NCBI RefSeq assembly: GCF_907165045.1
Contig: NZ_CAJRAU010000002.1
Location: 868,001-932,000, forward strand
Reading direction: 5' to 3'
Origin: Dyadobacter linearis
GTDB taxonomy: Bacteria > Bacteroidota > Bacteroidia > Cytophagales > Spirosomataceae
Length of the DNA: 64,000 bases
Shown here: positions 37,433 to 49,700 of the stretch, piece after piece
Numbering within the stretch: the first letter of the stretch is position 1
How the letters are laid out: every line of letters starts with the position of its first letter
Notes under the pieces: model-generated
Databases searched by the model: none
What the model saw: the letters and a program-made list of their open reading frames with translations, nothing else
What the model was told of the DNA's origin: nothing
Position numbers and translations under genes: made by a program

Positions 37433-37954
37433 ATGAAAGCTCTATTATTATTCTTTTTCGCAGCTTGCCTGGTAGGATGTTTTCCCGAAAGATTCACCAA
37501 AGCACTTGTAGGTAGTCTTACCAATCACGGGGAGCCGGGGTATTGGAGGCTGGTTGAATATCAGAGAAAAGGCAAACTGGAAAATGGTGGGATGCCAGAA
37601 AAAACATTGCTGGAAGTAGAAGAATTTCTTTCCGAAAAGGACAGCCTGCTTGGGCCTGTATATAGTAAGGGAGTGCCCTATCAGAAATTTTCCTTCTATG
37701 ACAGCTCGCTCAATAAGAAAGACTCGATACAAGCTGTGAGAAGAGATCATAGATACGACAGAAAATATAAAACAAGCCAATACTGGTATCAGATCAATGC
37801 AGAATCGGGCTTCGCTGCATTCCTTGATGCAATTCCTGACGGTGACGGAGAAACATACCGGGTCGAACTCAGCAACGTCATGAAAAGCGCCACTTACAGG
37901 CCGGAGCTGGATTCTTTACGGTATATCTATGAGCCGACTGCAAAGTTTCGGTGA
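37433..37954 (+). CDS. Lipoprotein, copy 2 of tandem pair
   Basis: A 173-residue paralogue of the preceding gene with its own lipoprotein signal (MKALLLFFFAACLVGC, Cys16) and the same blocks: FPERF after the Cys, PGYWRLVEYQRKGK, EKTLLEVEEFLSEKDSLLGP, SQYWYQINAESGFAAFLDA, VELSNVMKSATYRPELDSL. The last 91 bp before the end differ from copy 1 at only two positions, far closer than the rest, which points to gene conversion. Function unknown; see the first copy. Confidence 0.7.
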   Translation: MKALLLFFFAACLVGCFPERFTKALVGSLTNHGEPGYWRLVEYQRKGKLENGGMPEKTLLEVEEFLSEKDSLLGPVYSKGVPYQKFSFYDSSLNKKDSIQAVRRDHRYDRKYKTSQYWYQINAESGFAAFLDAIPDGDGETYRVELSNVMKSATYRPELDSLRYIYEPTAKFR

Positions 37955-38015
37955 GTTGGATTCTGATAATGTCGATTTCGGCCTAAATTTAAGCTTCTAA
38001 CTTTACAGTTGCTCA

Positions 38016-40087
<2,072 letters not shown>

Positions 40088-40094
40088 TCAGCAG

Positions 40095-40931
40095 TTAAAC
40101 TGCATCGCACACTCCTTTGAAATAGCCCACCGACTCGGCGATTCCTGCCAGCGGATCCTTCATATCTTTCTCATATTCAAGACTGCACACGCCATTGTAC
40201 TTGCTTTTTCTCAGCATTTTAACAAAAGCAGGAATATCGATCACGCCCCTGCCAAGCTCACACGCTTTTCCGTCTTTGGAAGCCGCAGTCACATTTTTAA
40301 GGTGAAGGTCGAAGATACGTTTGGCATATTTACCCAAATCCGCAACCGAATCCTGATTATCCCTTTTGTTGTGCCCCATATCAAAACAAATCCCGACCCG
40401 GGGATCAAGGTTTTTGACAAGTTCATGGATCGACGCCGCATTCGGGTACAGTTTGTCTTCCGGACCGTGGTTGTGAATCGCGTATTTTATATCGTATTCC
40501 TTCACTTTCTGATCTACATAAGCAAGATCTTCATGGTTCGGGATACCGACGATCAGCTTCACGCCTACCCGTTTTGCATAATCAAATGCATTGTCGATAT
40601 CCTTGTGAGTTTTGGTGTAAATCGGCCCGACCGCGTAACCAGTTACGCCCGATTCTTTCAGTTTTTCATGGAATGCAGTGATCTGCTCGGCGGTGCTGTT
40701 ATAAGGAAGGTGAAAATCTTTGATGCAAAGGTGATGTACGTCGGTCCGCTTCATCATCGCGAGTGCCTCGTCAAGCTTGAAATTGACGAAGCTGAATCCG
40801 GCTATTCCGAGTTTGAAACTATCTTCTTTCTTTTCGAAAACTACATCCGCATTCGTTTCCTGCATCGATAGCACGCTTCCTGCTACCAGTCCTGCAAACC
40901 CTTTCTTTACAAAAGATCTTCTTGAAGTCAT
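40095..40931 (-). CDS. Tat-exported sugar phosphate isomerase/epimerase-like protein
   Basis: A 278-residue TIM-barrel protein of the xylose isomerase-like (AP endonuclease 2) family. It starts with a twin-arginine signal (TSRRSFVKKGFAGLVAGSVL), so it is exported folded. Barrel segments include FKLGIAGFSFVNFKLDEAL, KLIVGIPNHEDLAYVDQKV, YAIHNHGPEDKLYP, GICFDMGHNKRDNQDS and GVCSLEYEKDMKDPLAG, with metal-binding His, Asp and Glu in the expected places. Such proteins are numerous in Bacteroidota and act on keto-sugars or inositols; substrate unknown. It precedes pgi on the same strand. Confidence 0.83.
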   Translation of the reverse strand: MTSRRSFVKKGFAGLVAGSVLSMQETNADVVFEKKEDSFKLGIAGFSFVNFKLDEALAMMKRTDVHHLCIKDFHLPYNSTAEQITAFHEKLKESGVTGYAVGPIYTKTHKDIDNAFDYAKRVGVKLIVGIPNHEDLAYVDQKVKEYDIKYAIHNHGPEDKLYPNAASIHELVKNLDPRVGICFDMGHNKRDNQDSVADLGKYAKRIFDLHLKNVTAASKDGKACELGRGVIDIPAFVKMLRKSKYNGVCSLEYEKDMKDPLAGIAESVGYFKGVCDAV

Positions 40932-40996
40932 TGAGATTCCTGTTTAAAATTTACGCTATTGTATAAAGACGAAACTGCGCCAATATACCACTGACG

Positions 40997-42190
40997 TCAT
41001 ATTTTAAGCCGGATACCTACCCTATTCAGCAGCCCCGTCACGACGATGACCAGCAGGGAAAAGCAAAGTGATTTGACCAGCCCGACAATTCCTGTCCGCA
41101 GGAACAGCGGCAGACTGAAACCCACCAGTGTGATAATCGCATACCACAAATACGGAACGAGATAACAAGTCAGCGTGGAAGTTCCGGCGGGCTTCAATAC
41201 CTCCGCCCAGCTTTTCGATCGTTTCAAATCAACCAGCCAGTACATGAATGCAAATGCAAAAAAACTGATACCACTGCAAATTCCTACCCAGGCCGGAGTG
41301 GCGCGGATCTTGGAAATACCCCAAAACGGCCGGGTGCCGAAACCGTAGGCAAATGCTAATATCCCTAGAATGAGGAGGATCCAGAGGTAGGTTTGACTTG
41401 CGGCCGATCTGCTGGTCATATTGCGGTAGATCACCGACGCCGTCACGCCCGCCATGGTGAATGCAGGCATTGAGCCGCTTCCCACAATCCATATCTTCGC
41501 TCTGACAGGATCCAGAAATTGCAGCATACCCGCGAAATCTGCGAGATTGAATAGTACCAGGAATAGCCACGCGCCGACAATCAGCCCAAGGTTGTCCTTC
41601 ATAAAAAAGTAAATGAGCGCACAGATCAGGTACGCCCAGCCGATCAAACCTAATATCCCGTACCAATGCGTTTCCATTGAAGAAGGATTTGCCGGGTCGC
41701 CGCCCTTGTAGATCACCGCGAGCGCCGCCAGGGTTAAATAGCCCAGGATTTTCATGCTCGTGAACTTCACATTAGTCCCCTTATACACATTCCATATCAG
41801 GAAGAAAGCTACCACCATCGCGATCTGCCACACATATTTGCTCACCACCATCCCCTCACTGACGGCACTTTCCAGGTTGACAATATAAATACCCATTAAT
41901 AGCAGGGCGAACGTTCGTTCCAGAATGTGGAATAATATGATACCGTTTCCATCCCCTTTCATGCGGCGGTTAGCAATCGCAAAAGGGATCGAAAGTCCGA
42001 CGATAAAGAGAAAACAGGGAAATACGACATCCGAAAGCCCCATTGCATCATCACTTCCTTTACTGTGCTGCATCCACTGCGGCACGCCCTCTAATGTCCA
42101 GAAATCGTTTACAAAAATCATCAGAAACATGGTCAGGGCCCGGAATATATCAATGGACTCGACACGAAACGAAGCTGATTTCTTGCTCAT
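40997..42190 (-). CDS. DUF5009 / NagX-like polytopic membrane protein
   Basis: A 397-residue protein with about ten to eleven hydrophobic segments. The N-terminal signature RVESIDIFRALTMFLMIFVN and DVVFPCFLFIVGLSIPFAIA match the DUF5009/DUF1624 family related to heparan-alpha-glucosaminide N-acetyltransferase (the NagX group). These are thought to acetylate amino sugars across the inner membrane. It may also be a simple acyltransferase-3-like protein. It is divergent from the glycogen synthase gene. Confidence 0.8.
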   Translation of the reverse strand: MSKKSASFRVESIDIFRALTMFLMIFVNDFWTLEGVPQWMQHSKGSDDAMGLSDVVFPCFLFIVGLSIPFAIANRRMKGDGNGIILFHILERTFALLLMGIYIVNLESAVSEGMVVSKYVWQIAMVVAFFLIWNVYKGTNVKFTSMKILGYLTLAALAVIYKGGDPANPSSMETHWYGILGLIGWAYLICALIYFFMKDNLGLIVGAWLFLVLFNLADFAGMLQFLDPVRAKIWIVGSGSMPAFTMAGVTASVIYRNMTSRSAASQTYLWILLILGILAFAYGFGTRPFWGISKIRATPAWVGICSGISFFAFAFMYWLVDLKRSKSWAEVLKPAGTSTLTCYLVPYLWYAIITLVGFSLPLFLRTGIVGLVKSLCFSLLVIVVTGLLNRVGIRLKI

Positions 42191-42352
42191 TTATAAAAAG
42201 GAAAAGGGGTTAGGGTTCCGAATATAGATTTATTTGGACAAAACTTCGCTTCCAGCACGTAATAATTATGAGCTCACCAGCAGATTTATCGGCTTCACTT
42301 CCAGTTTTTTCTGCTTAAAATGGTATGTCTGGTATCGACTTTGTAGAGTGAT

Positions 42353-42360
42353 TATTTTTG
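42353..42360 (+). promoter_or_regulatory. Candidate -7 element for glycogen synthase gene
   Basis: TATTTTTG, an exact TAnnTTTG match in the 224-bp divergent gap, about 55 bases before the TTG start. No good -33 partner at 17-23 bases. Confidence 0.3.
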
Positions 42361-42414
42361 TTTGAATTATCCTGCTAGCTGTGGGAAATTTTACTCAACT
42401 ACCCCCTTTACAAT

Positions 42415-44229
42415 TTGAAACCGGACACCTATCTCTTTGAGATTTCGTGGGAAGTTTGTAACCAGATCGGCGGACTTTTCACTTACATCAGGTCGAAGAT
42501 ACCGACCATGCTGGACACCTATGGCGACCGGTACCTGCTCATTGGCCCCTATTTTTCAGACAAGTCCAATAAGCATTTTCGTCCGTTACGGGATATCGAA
42601 AATCCTGCGCTTGCTGAGGCTGTGCGGTTTGCCAGAGAACTTGGGTTTAAGGTTCATTATGGTTACTGGATGCTGGAAGATGCGCGTCCAAAAGTGCTGC
42701 TGATCGAGCCGGTTTTACAGAAAGAACGCTCTCACGAAGTAAAGGCCAGGTTGTGGTCACGTTACGGGATATCGTCGCTGCGGGCAGATTCCTTTCGGGA
42801 TGAAGTGATCGCTTTTGGGGAGATTACAAGGATGATTTTGGAGAAAACGGTTAGTTCCATGACCATCGAGCAGGATCTGATCACGCACTTTCACGAGTGG
42901 GTTTCCGCTGGCGCACTGCCCGATCTGCATTATGATAAAGTCAGGATAGCAACTATTTTCAATGCACACGCCACTTTGCTGGGCAGGTATCTGGCCGCAA
43001 ATGAAGACAATTATTTCCAGCATATTCCCGAATACGACTGGCAGCAAAAAGCCTATGAATATGGCATTGAAGGTAGAGTTGGTATCGAGCGGGCGGCTGC
43101 GCGGGAAGCTAACGTACTGGTAACTAACAGCGATGTAACATCACAGGAGTGCGAATTTTTCTTCCATAGGGTACCGGACTATATTATACGGAACGGGATC
43201 CATAAGAAGCCGGGCGCAGGTCACGAGGTTTTCGAAAAACATCTGCTCCACCGCCAGAAGATCGACGCATTCGTTAAATCTCTGATCACGCCGAGCTATT
43301 CATTTCAGACAGATAAGGTCCTGTATTTCTTCACTTCGGGAAGATATGAGTACTATAATAAAGGTTTTGACATTACACTTCGGGCAATCGCAAAGCTGAA
43401 CGAACAGCTGATCGCTTCGGGCTCCGACATTTCGGTCGTGTTTTTTATTATTTCAAAACGTCCGTTCATTCACATTAAACCGGAAATTCTGGAATCCAAA
43501 AAGCGGTTTCAGGATTTGCAGAAGATATGCAAGGAAATCAGCAAAAATTTAGGCCCACAGCTGTATTCCAATGTAATCGGATTGAAAAGCAATGCATTAC
43601 CAGATCTGAACAATCTTCTTGACGAAGAACTTTACCTGACCTGGCGGCAAGCCAAGGCACAGTTTCAGCGGGAAGAGCTGCCGCCGGCTGTGACACATTT
43701 GTTAGAAGAACCAGACCATATTGTCGATTTCATTCACGATTCGGGACTGGATAATAGCGAAAGCAGCAAAGTAAAAATCGTCTATCATCCCGATTTCATC
43801 GACCAGACCACCTCGCCGCTTTCCATGGACTATCTGGAATTCGTGAGAGGTTGCCACCTCGGGATCTTCCCCTCGCTTTACGAACCCTGGGGGTATGCGC
43901 CCATGGAAGCTGCGATGCACGGTACCCCAGTAATTACCAGCGATTTATCGGGTTTTGGAAGGTATATTCAATCTATAATCCTGCCTGAAAATGAGGAAGG
44001 TATCCAAATGCTGCACCGCCGCTACCACTCAGACGAAGAAGCAGTGAATAACCTGACCTATTTACTGTCCCAATTTGTAGACACTTTTGAAAAGGAACAC
44101 TACGTCCCGCGTGTGAATCTGCCCAAAAGCATTTCCGACACGCTCTGCTGGACCGAGCTGATGCGCTACTATCGCGACGTATATCGCCTCGCGCTCATCC
44201 GCCACCAGCCGATCGCTAATTTGTATTGA
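42415..44229 (+). CDS. Glycogen synthase, GT3 (eukaryote-like) type
   Basis: A 604-residue glycosyltransferase. The N-terminal block FEISWEVCNQIGGLFTYIRS, LITHFHEWVSAGALPDL, IFNAHATLLGRYLAANEDN and the C-terminal LGIFPSLYEPWGYAPMEAAM with GTPVITSDLSGFGRYI match the GT3 family typical of animal and fungal glycogen synthases, not the GT5 GlgA of E. coli. GT3 members occur in Bacteroidota. It would extend glycogen from UDP-glucose. The start is TTG at 42415; the conserved region begins within ten residues of it, so no later start fits. Works with GlgX at 60884 and Pgi. Confidence 0.87.
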   Translation: MKPDTYLFEISWEVCNQIGGLFTYIRSKIPTMLDTYGDRYLLIGPYFSDKSNKHFRPLRDIENPALAEAVRFARELGFKVHYGYWMLEDARPKVLLIEPVLQKERSHEVKARLWSRYGISSLRADSFRDEVIAFGEITRMILEKTVSSMTIEQDLITHFHEWVSAGALPDLHYDKVRIATIFNAHATLLGRYLAANEDNYFQHIPEYDWQQKAYEYGIEGRVGIERAAAREANVLVTNSDVTSQECEFFFHRVPDYIIRNGIHKKPGAGHEVFEKHLLHRQKIDAFVKSLITPSYSFQTDKVLYFFTSGRYEYYNKGFDITLRAIAKLNEQLIASGSDISVVFFIISKRPFIHIKPEILESKKRFQDLQKICKEISKNLGPQLYSNVIGLKSNALPDLNNLLDEELYLTWRQAKAQFQREELPPAVTHLLEEPDHIVDFIHDSGLDNSESSKVKIVYHPDFIDQTTSPLSMDYLEFVRGCHLGIFPSLYEPWGYAPMEAAMHGTPVITSDLSGFGRYIQSIILPENEEGIQMLHRRYHSDEEAVNNLTYLLSQFVDTFEKEHYVPRVNLPKSISDTLCWTELMRYYRDVYRLALIRHQPIANLY

Positions 44230-44268
44230 ATTTGATTTGCGTGTGTTTTGCAAAATCCAAGAGATACC

Positions 44269-44592
44269 TTATATTCGTCTCGGGATTGGGGTTACCCGGT
44301 CGGCAAAAGAGTTTAGCAGGTAACCTGTTAAACTCTTTTGTTTTTTAATGAGTTTGGTTCTCTCGTCAGCCAAAATCCGAAACTCCTTCTCACATTTCCT
44401 GATTTCTCTGGAATGAAAGATTAATTCATTGGAGTTAAAAAAATGCACTTTCAGGGTATTGAATTGCTCATTGAATAAAGCATAGCCTTTTTCATGAAAC
44501 AAAACGCCGCATAAAACAAAGACCGGAAAACTGGGATCAATTCTGTTTAGACCGTGATCTCCACTTTCGTCCAGATATAATGTAAAATCCAT
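44269..44592 (-). pseudogene. DUF3800 gene truncated at the 3' end
   Basis: A 107-residue frame that starts like a full DUF3800 protein (TLYLDESGDHGLNRIDPSFP, FVLCGVLFHEKGYALFN, FHSREIRKCEKEFRIL) but stops where the family normally continues for another 120 or more residues. The last 15 residues (SFADRVTPIPRRI) look like random reading. DUF3800 proteins have an RNase H-like fold and are common in mobile and defence regions. This is probably a remnant; a short functional form cannot be ruled out. Confidence 0.65.
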
Positions 44593-44597
44593 TAAAC

Positions 44598-44621
44598 AAA
44601 AAAGTAGCCGAAACCGGCTAC
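44598..44621 (-). terminator. Rho-independent terminator of the nine-gene signalling operon
   Basis: On the minus strand: GTAGCCG, loop GTTT, CGGCTAC (44621-44604), then six T (44603-44598), 63 bp after the stop of the receiver-phosphatase gene. A compact, classical terminator facing the right way to close the operon. Confidence 0.85.
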
Positions 44622-44684
44622 GTTTAATTACAATTCAGATATTACACTTAGACGGACAAACTGCTTTCAGGTCACAATTTTTTT

Positions 44685-45866
44685 TCAATTCCCCAAATAC
44701 CGCAGCGATAGCATCGTAATATCGTCAAACTGATTAGCTGCGCCGATGAATTCGATCAGACTTTCGAGTGTCGATTCATTCATTTCCTTTGCACTTTCTT
44801 TTGTGGAACCTTCGCCGGTAGTGAAGAAATCCTGCAAAAAGTGCAGCCCGTAGCGGGAGCCGGCCAGGTTGTTTGCGTCGGTTACGCCGTCTGTGTAGAG
44901 TACAAATTTGTCGTCCTTATTGAGTGTAAAGGAATGTGATTCATATTCAAAAGAGGGATCGAAGCAAAGCGCCATTCCGCCCAGCTTCGGGATCAGCTCC
45001 GTGCTGCCGTCGGCTCTGATAACGATCGGCGGCTCGTGACCTGCGTCTACATATTCAACTACGCCCGTTTTTACATTCATAATACAAACAAACGCAGTAA
45101 CGAACATATAAGTGGAATTATCTTCACTCAGAAACTGATTCACGATCTTCACCTTTTCACAGATACTATCGCCATTCCGGTTTGAAAACTGACTTTTAAA
45201 AATCGCTTTACAGATCGCCATAAACAGCGCAGCGGGAACACCCTTGTCCGAAACGTCGCCGATCATGAAAAACAAATGCTCGGAGTCCATCATGAAATAA
45301 TCATAAAGATCCCCTCCCACTGCCTTGGCCGGATGTATGAATGCGTGCAGATCCACCCCAGCTTTGCCGATATTGGCAGGTACCGTTTTCGGCAGCATCG
45401 ACATCTGAATTTCGCGCGCCACACTTAGGTCATTTTGGATCGCGATCAACTGTTCTCTCCCTCTTTCCAGGCTAGTCAGCATTTCAATATGCTCGACCGT
45501 TTTAGAGATCGTGATTTCCAGATCTTCAAAATTCACCGGCTTGGTCACAAAATCGAAAGCGCCGCGGTTCATCGCCGTGCGGATATTGTCCATATCACCG
45601 TAAGCGGAAACCATGATCGCTTTTAACAGCGGATTTTGTTTCTCGTTAATCTTGGAAAGAAAGGTAAGACCGTCCATTCCCGGCATATTAATGTCCGACA
45701 AAATGAGCGTGATATCGTCCGATTCTTCCAGCTTCTGCAAAGCCTCCACCCCATTATTCGCGAACACAAATTCGTATTTCTTATCTCTGATCTGCTTGCG
45801 GAACAATTGAAGAATGAGCATTTCCATATCCTGCTCATCATCTACGCTTAATATCCTGATCGCCAT
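44685..45866 (-). CDS. Response regulator with SpoIIE/PP2C serine phosphatase output
   Basis: A 393-residue cytoplasmic protein. Residues 1-122 are a receiver domain (ILSVDDEQDMEML, phosphoacceptor Asp58 in LILSDINMPGMDG, AIMVSAYGD, FVTKPVNFEDL). A short coiled linker (about 125-155) leads to a SpoIIE-type PP2C phosphatase with HPAKAVGGDLYDYFMMD, DVSDKGVPAALFMA, VDAGHEPPIVI, FVLYTDGVTDANN and FDDITML, the metal-binding Asp residues all present. Phosphorylation of the receiver would switch phosphatase activity toward a phospho-STAS protein, as RsbU/RsbP do. Last gene of the signalling operon, 30 bp after the small histidine kinase, its probable phosphodonor. Confidence 0.92.
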   Translation of the reverse strand: MAIRILSVDDEQDMEMLILQLFRKQIRDKKYEFVFANNGVEALQKLEESDDITLILSDINMPGMDGLTFLSKINEKQNPLLKAIMVSAYGDMDNIRTAMNRGAFDFVTKPVNFEDLEITISKTVEHIEMLTSLERGREQLIAIQNDLSVAREIQMSMLPKTVPANIGKAGVDLHAFIHPAKAVGGDLYDYFMMDSEHLFFMIGDVSDKGVPAALFMAICKAIFKSQFSNRNGDSICEKVKIVNQFLSEDNSTYMFVTAFVCIMNVKTGVVEYVDAGHEPPIVIRADGSTELIPKLGGMALCFDPSFEYESHSFTLNKDDKFVLYTDGVTDANNLAGSRYGLHFLQDFFTTGEGSTKESAKEMNESTLESLIEFIGAANQFDDITMLSLRYLGN

Positions 45867-45896
45867 TGTTATTTGATTTTTTTGTAAAAGTCCTCA

Positions 45897-46727
45897 TTAA
45901 GCAGGAATAAGTATCTTAAATTCTGTTCTTTCTCCGGGAATCGAAGTCACGCTGATTTTCCCTTTGTGCGTGTCGACAACACTTGTATAAGTAAGTGAAA
46001 GTCCCAGTCCCGTCCCTTTTCCAATCGGTTTGGTCGTGAAAAACGGCTGGAACAATTTAGCCACACTATCTTCGGGAATGCCGATCCCATTATCGCAGAT
46101 CGTGATTTGAATGGTGTCCGCCAGCCGTTTCGTCGTGATTTCGATGATCGGTTCAAAATCCGCCGGGGCTGTTTTCCGCTTTTCATTAATCGCATAGCAC
46201 CCGTTGTTCACCAGGTTCACGACCACACGACCGAATTCACCCCGCGACAAGTTCACCTGGCCCACTTCCGGATCCAGCTCATAATTGAACGTCAGATTAA
46301 ATTCCCTGTCCTCGGCCCGCACGCTGTAATAGGCCAGCTTACTGTATTCTTCCAGCAGCTGGTTCAGGTCAGTAGGCTCGAAAACGGCACTGTCCGAGCG
46401 CGCCTGGGCGAGCATTCCCTGAATAATCCGCTCAATGCGCTTTCCGTTCTCGCTGATTTTCATCAGGTTTTGCGAAAGTGTATTCAAAATCTCCTTCTCG
46501 CCTTCCACATCTGCCTCACTAAGCTCCGAAAGCGGTTTTGCCGCAATTTCACGGATCTCTTCAACCAGCTCGTTCGCCAGTCGGGAAAAATTGTTGACAA
46601 AACTGACCGGATTTTTTATTTCATGTAAAATACCCGCGCTTAACTGACCAAGTTCAGCCAGCCGGTTCAGCTCAATGATCTTTTGCTGATATTTTTCAAT
46701 TTCCTTATCAATAATAGCGGGCTCCAT
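45897..46727 (-). CDS. Small cytoplasmic sensor histidine kinase
   Basis: A 276-residue kinase without membrane segments or a sensor domain. It begins with a short coiled coil, then the phosphoacceptor His35 in GQLSAGILHEIKNPVSFVNN, the N box VVNLVNNGCYAINEK, G1 ICDNGIGIPEDS, F box LFQPFFTTKP and G2 GKGTGLGLSLTYT. All catalytic parts are intact. A GTG at 46805 is in frame but lies within the preceding gene with no usable spacing to its AGGAGG, so I use the ATG at 46727. It is 34 bp after the giant kinase, which lacks the His, and 30 bp before the receiver-phosphatase. Confidence 0.9.
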   Translation of the reverse strand: MEPAIIDKEIEKYQQKIIELNRLAELGQLSAGILHEIKNPVSFVNNFSRLANELVEEIREIAAKPLSELSEADVEGEKEILNTLSQNLMKISENGKRIERIIQGMLAQARSDSAVFEPTDLNQLLEEYSKLAYYSVRAEDREFNLTFNYELDPEVGQVNLSRGEFGRVVVNLVNNGCYAINEKRKTAPADFEPIIEITTKRLADTIQITICDNGIGIPEDSVAKLFQPFFTTKPIGKGTGLGLSLTYTSVVDTHKGKISVTSIPGERTEFKILIPA

Positions 46728-46761
46728 AAAACTGGCTTTTGGGGTAATGTACTGACTCAGA

Positions 46762-49700
46762 TTACTTGACAATCGGAAGGAAAATTTCAATTTCAGTAAA
46801 CTCACCCTCCTTTGAAGTTACCGACATGCTGCCCTTATGGTATTCAATTATATCCTTGCTCATATACAGTCCGAGTCCCGTGCCTTTTGATGTAGGTTTG
46901 GTGGTGAAAAACGGATTAAAAAGTTGCTCTGTTTCTTTCAACGGAATACCTTTCCCATTGTCCCGCAGGAATATAGAAACGCCCGCGCCCGTCACTTTCG
47001 TCGAAATGCTGATCTCCGGTTCAAACGTCTTATCCAGTTTTGTCTTCTCAATAACCGCGTAACACGCATTGCTGATCAGGTTTGTGAGCACCTGCGCAAA
47101 TTCATAAGGCAGCACACTTACCCGCACCGGCTGCGTAGCAAGCGAGAAAGTCAACTTCACCTGGGCACCTTTATATTCATTCAAAACCTCCTGAATCGCC
47201 GACTTTGCTTTCGGTTCAAGGAAATAATTCAGGTCTGTTACTAAAAATTCTGTCGACTTCCCTTTCAGCAGCTTCTGCATATCCTTCACGATCCGCGTGG
47301 TACTGTTGCCGTGTTCGTATATTTTTTCAAGGTTTTTCTGAAGCATTTCAAATCCGCTTTCCAGATCGTCCTTTTCATCTTCCGACAATCCGTCCTGGTG
47401 CTTGTCAGTCACTTCCGTGATCTCTTTCAGCAGTTTACCAGACGATTGCGAGAAGTTATTAATGTAATTCAATGGATTCAGAATGCGGTCGACAATCCCT
47501 TTGGTGAGACTTCCCACCGATGCCAGCCGCTCCTGGCGGATCAGTTCTTCCTGGGTCGATTTCAGGTTGGAGAGCGTATTTTCGAGGTTTTCAAGGATAT
47601 TGGTTTTAATATAAGCACCGATCAAATGCTCTTTCAGGTTTTTAACCATATTAAAATCTCGCTCCTGAAATGCGTGCTCGCGCTCCATATTTTCGAGCAT
47701 GATATAGCTTCTCACCTCTCCATCAACCCGTATCAGAATGCTGATCAGTGATTTAGGAGAATAGCTTTCGCCAATCGAATTGTTGGTATTCTGGTTTTTA
47801 AAATCGTTTTTCAGGAACACATCTTCGTAAACCTCCTCCGAATTTTCCACATAACGCTCGTCCGCTTCCGCTGCGCTCATTCTCAGGTCATCCACATTGG
47901 CGTTTCCTGCCGAGCCGGACACCGCGATGAACTGATAGTTGTCCGCCGACTTGTTATAAATCAATGCAGAAGCCCCGTCCACATTCTGGAAACCGCATAA
48001 CCGGTCCAGCACGAGCTGAAACAGTTTCCCGGTATTCACTTCTCCATTGATCGATTTCACAAATTCGTCAATACGTTCCAGCTGATCGTTCGTCGCCGAA
48101 AGTTCGTCTGACTGTTGTTCGAGTTCTTCTTTTTGGTTAACCACTTCTTCCGTCCGCTCCCTGATCAGATTTTCCAGCGCCTGCTTCTCACGGATGATCC
48201 GCCGAAGCCGCCAGCGAACCACATAATAGATCATAACCGCGAATGCGAGTACGTACAAAACGATCATATACCATTGCCTGAACCACGGCGTGAGGATCGA
48301 AACGGCAAATGTGGCTTCCTTCGAAATGTTACCGTAAATATCCCTCGCCTTCACTTTGAAAGTATATTTTCCCGGCGGCAGCCCGCTGTATTCTTTTCGG
48401 GTCAAAGTGTTCCAGTCCGACCAGTTCTTGTCGTAATTTTCCAGAATATGCTGGTATTCAACCTCCTCGTTACTATGAAAACTCGGCAATGCGAATTCGA
48501 TCATCAGCGTATTTTGCCGGTGACTCAGTTTGACCGGCGAGCTGCTTTTACTATCAACAGGCAACTTTCCCTCCCGGGTCGCCACTTGCCGGAGCAGCAC
48601 CGGGTAACTATGCGCATACCGCCCGCTCACATTCATATCCAGCCGGAAAAGCCCCTGGTCGCCGCCTAGCCACGCCACACCGTTCTGATCCGGATATATA
48701 ACCTGAAAAGGCACTTTGGAAATAGGTGCGAAAGGCGTTTCAAGTTGCTCGAACCCGACAGCTGATTTGATTTTCCTGAAATAAGTAACCGATTTCTTGT
48801 CTCCGCGGGTGGTCCAGATATTGCCCTGCCGATCTCCCTGCACGCGGTCGAACCAGGCTTTGCGACCTTTGAGCCAGTCGGCGGTTACAAACCGGTCGCT
48901 GCTTTGCTGGTATTCAAATAGTCCGTCTTTGTTCGAGACAACCAGTTTTTCACCAAACACAGCCAGTTTGTTATAAAGCGGACTGCTGATACCCTGTGTG
49001 GCTGAGAATTTCTTCAAAGCGCCAGTCGACGGATCCAGCTTTGCAATACCATTCGAAAGCGTTTCCAGCCAAAATGTGCCCGCCGGGTATTCTGTGATAC
49101 CGGTGATCTGCTCCGTCACTGAGTTTACACGCTCTTTTTTCCAGCCATTATTATTTTTAGTATAAATAGCCAATCCGTCCTGCAAACCGACAAAAAGCCG
49201 GTTACCAGAAGCCGAAGCGGTTACAGTGAGTGAGAATTCGCTCCCTATTGCAGTCAATGCCCCGTTTTTTGTTAATTGGAACAGACCTTTATTCGAAGCG
49301 ATATATAGATTTTCACCCGCTACATCAAAACCCAGACAGCTTCCGGGGAATGCATTTACCCGCATTACCTTGTTATTATCAATATAAAAAAGGCCGTAAA
49401 GAGTCCCTACATACAGTTTTCCCACGAACCGGGTAATGGAAGTGACAGAGCCTTTTAAGCCAGACTCACTATCAAATACCGAAATCGGAGAAGGCAAATC
49501 CAGCCTGGCGAGTCCATCATTCAGGGCGAGCCAGAGGTGGTTGTCGCGGTCAAAGAACATTGCCGCCACCTGGCTATCTCGCAGATCTTCGGCTGGATAC
49601 ACCGGAAACGCAACATTTCCCTCGGCGCTGATAACGACCAGTCCCTGCGAGCTCGTACTAACTGCAATCTGTCCGCCGGGCAGCTTAACCGCCGCCATAG

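Noticed and set aside
40302..40871. 189-codon plus-strand open frame
   Set aside because: Antisense shadow of the Tat-exported isomerase-like gene; Phe/Ile/Arg-rich with no recognisable pattern.
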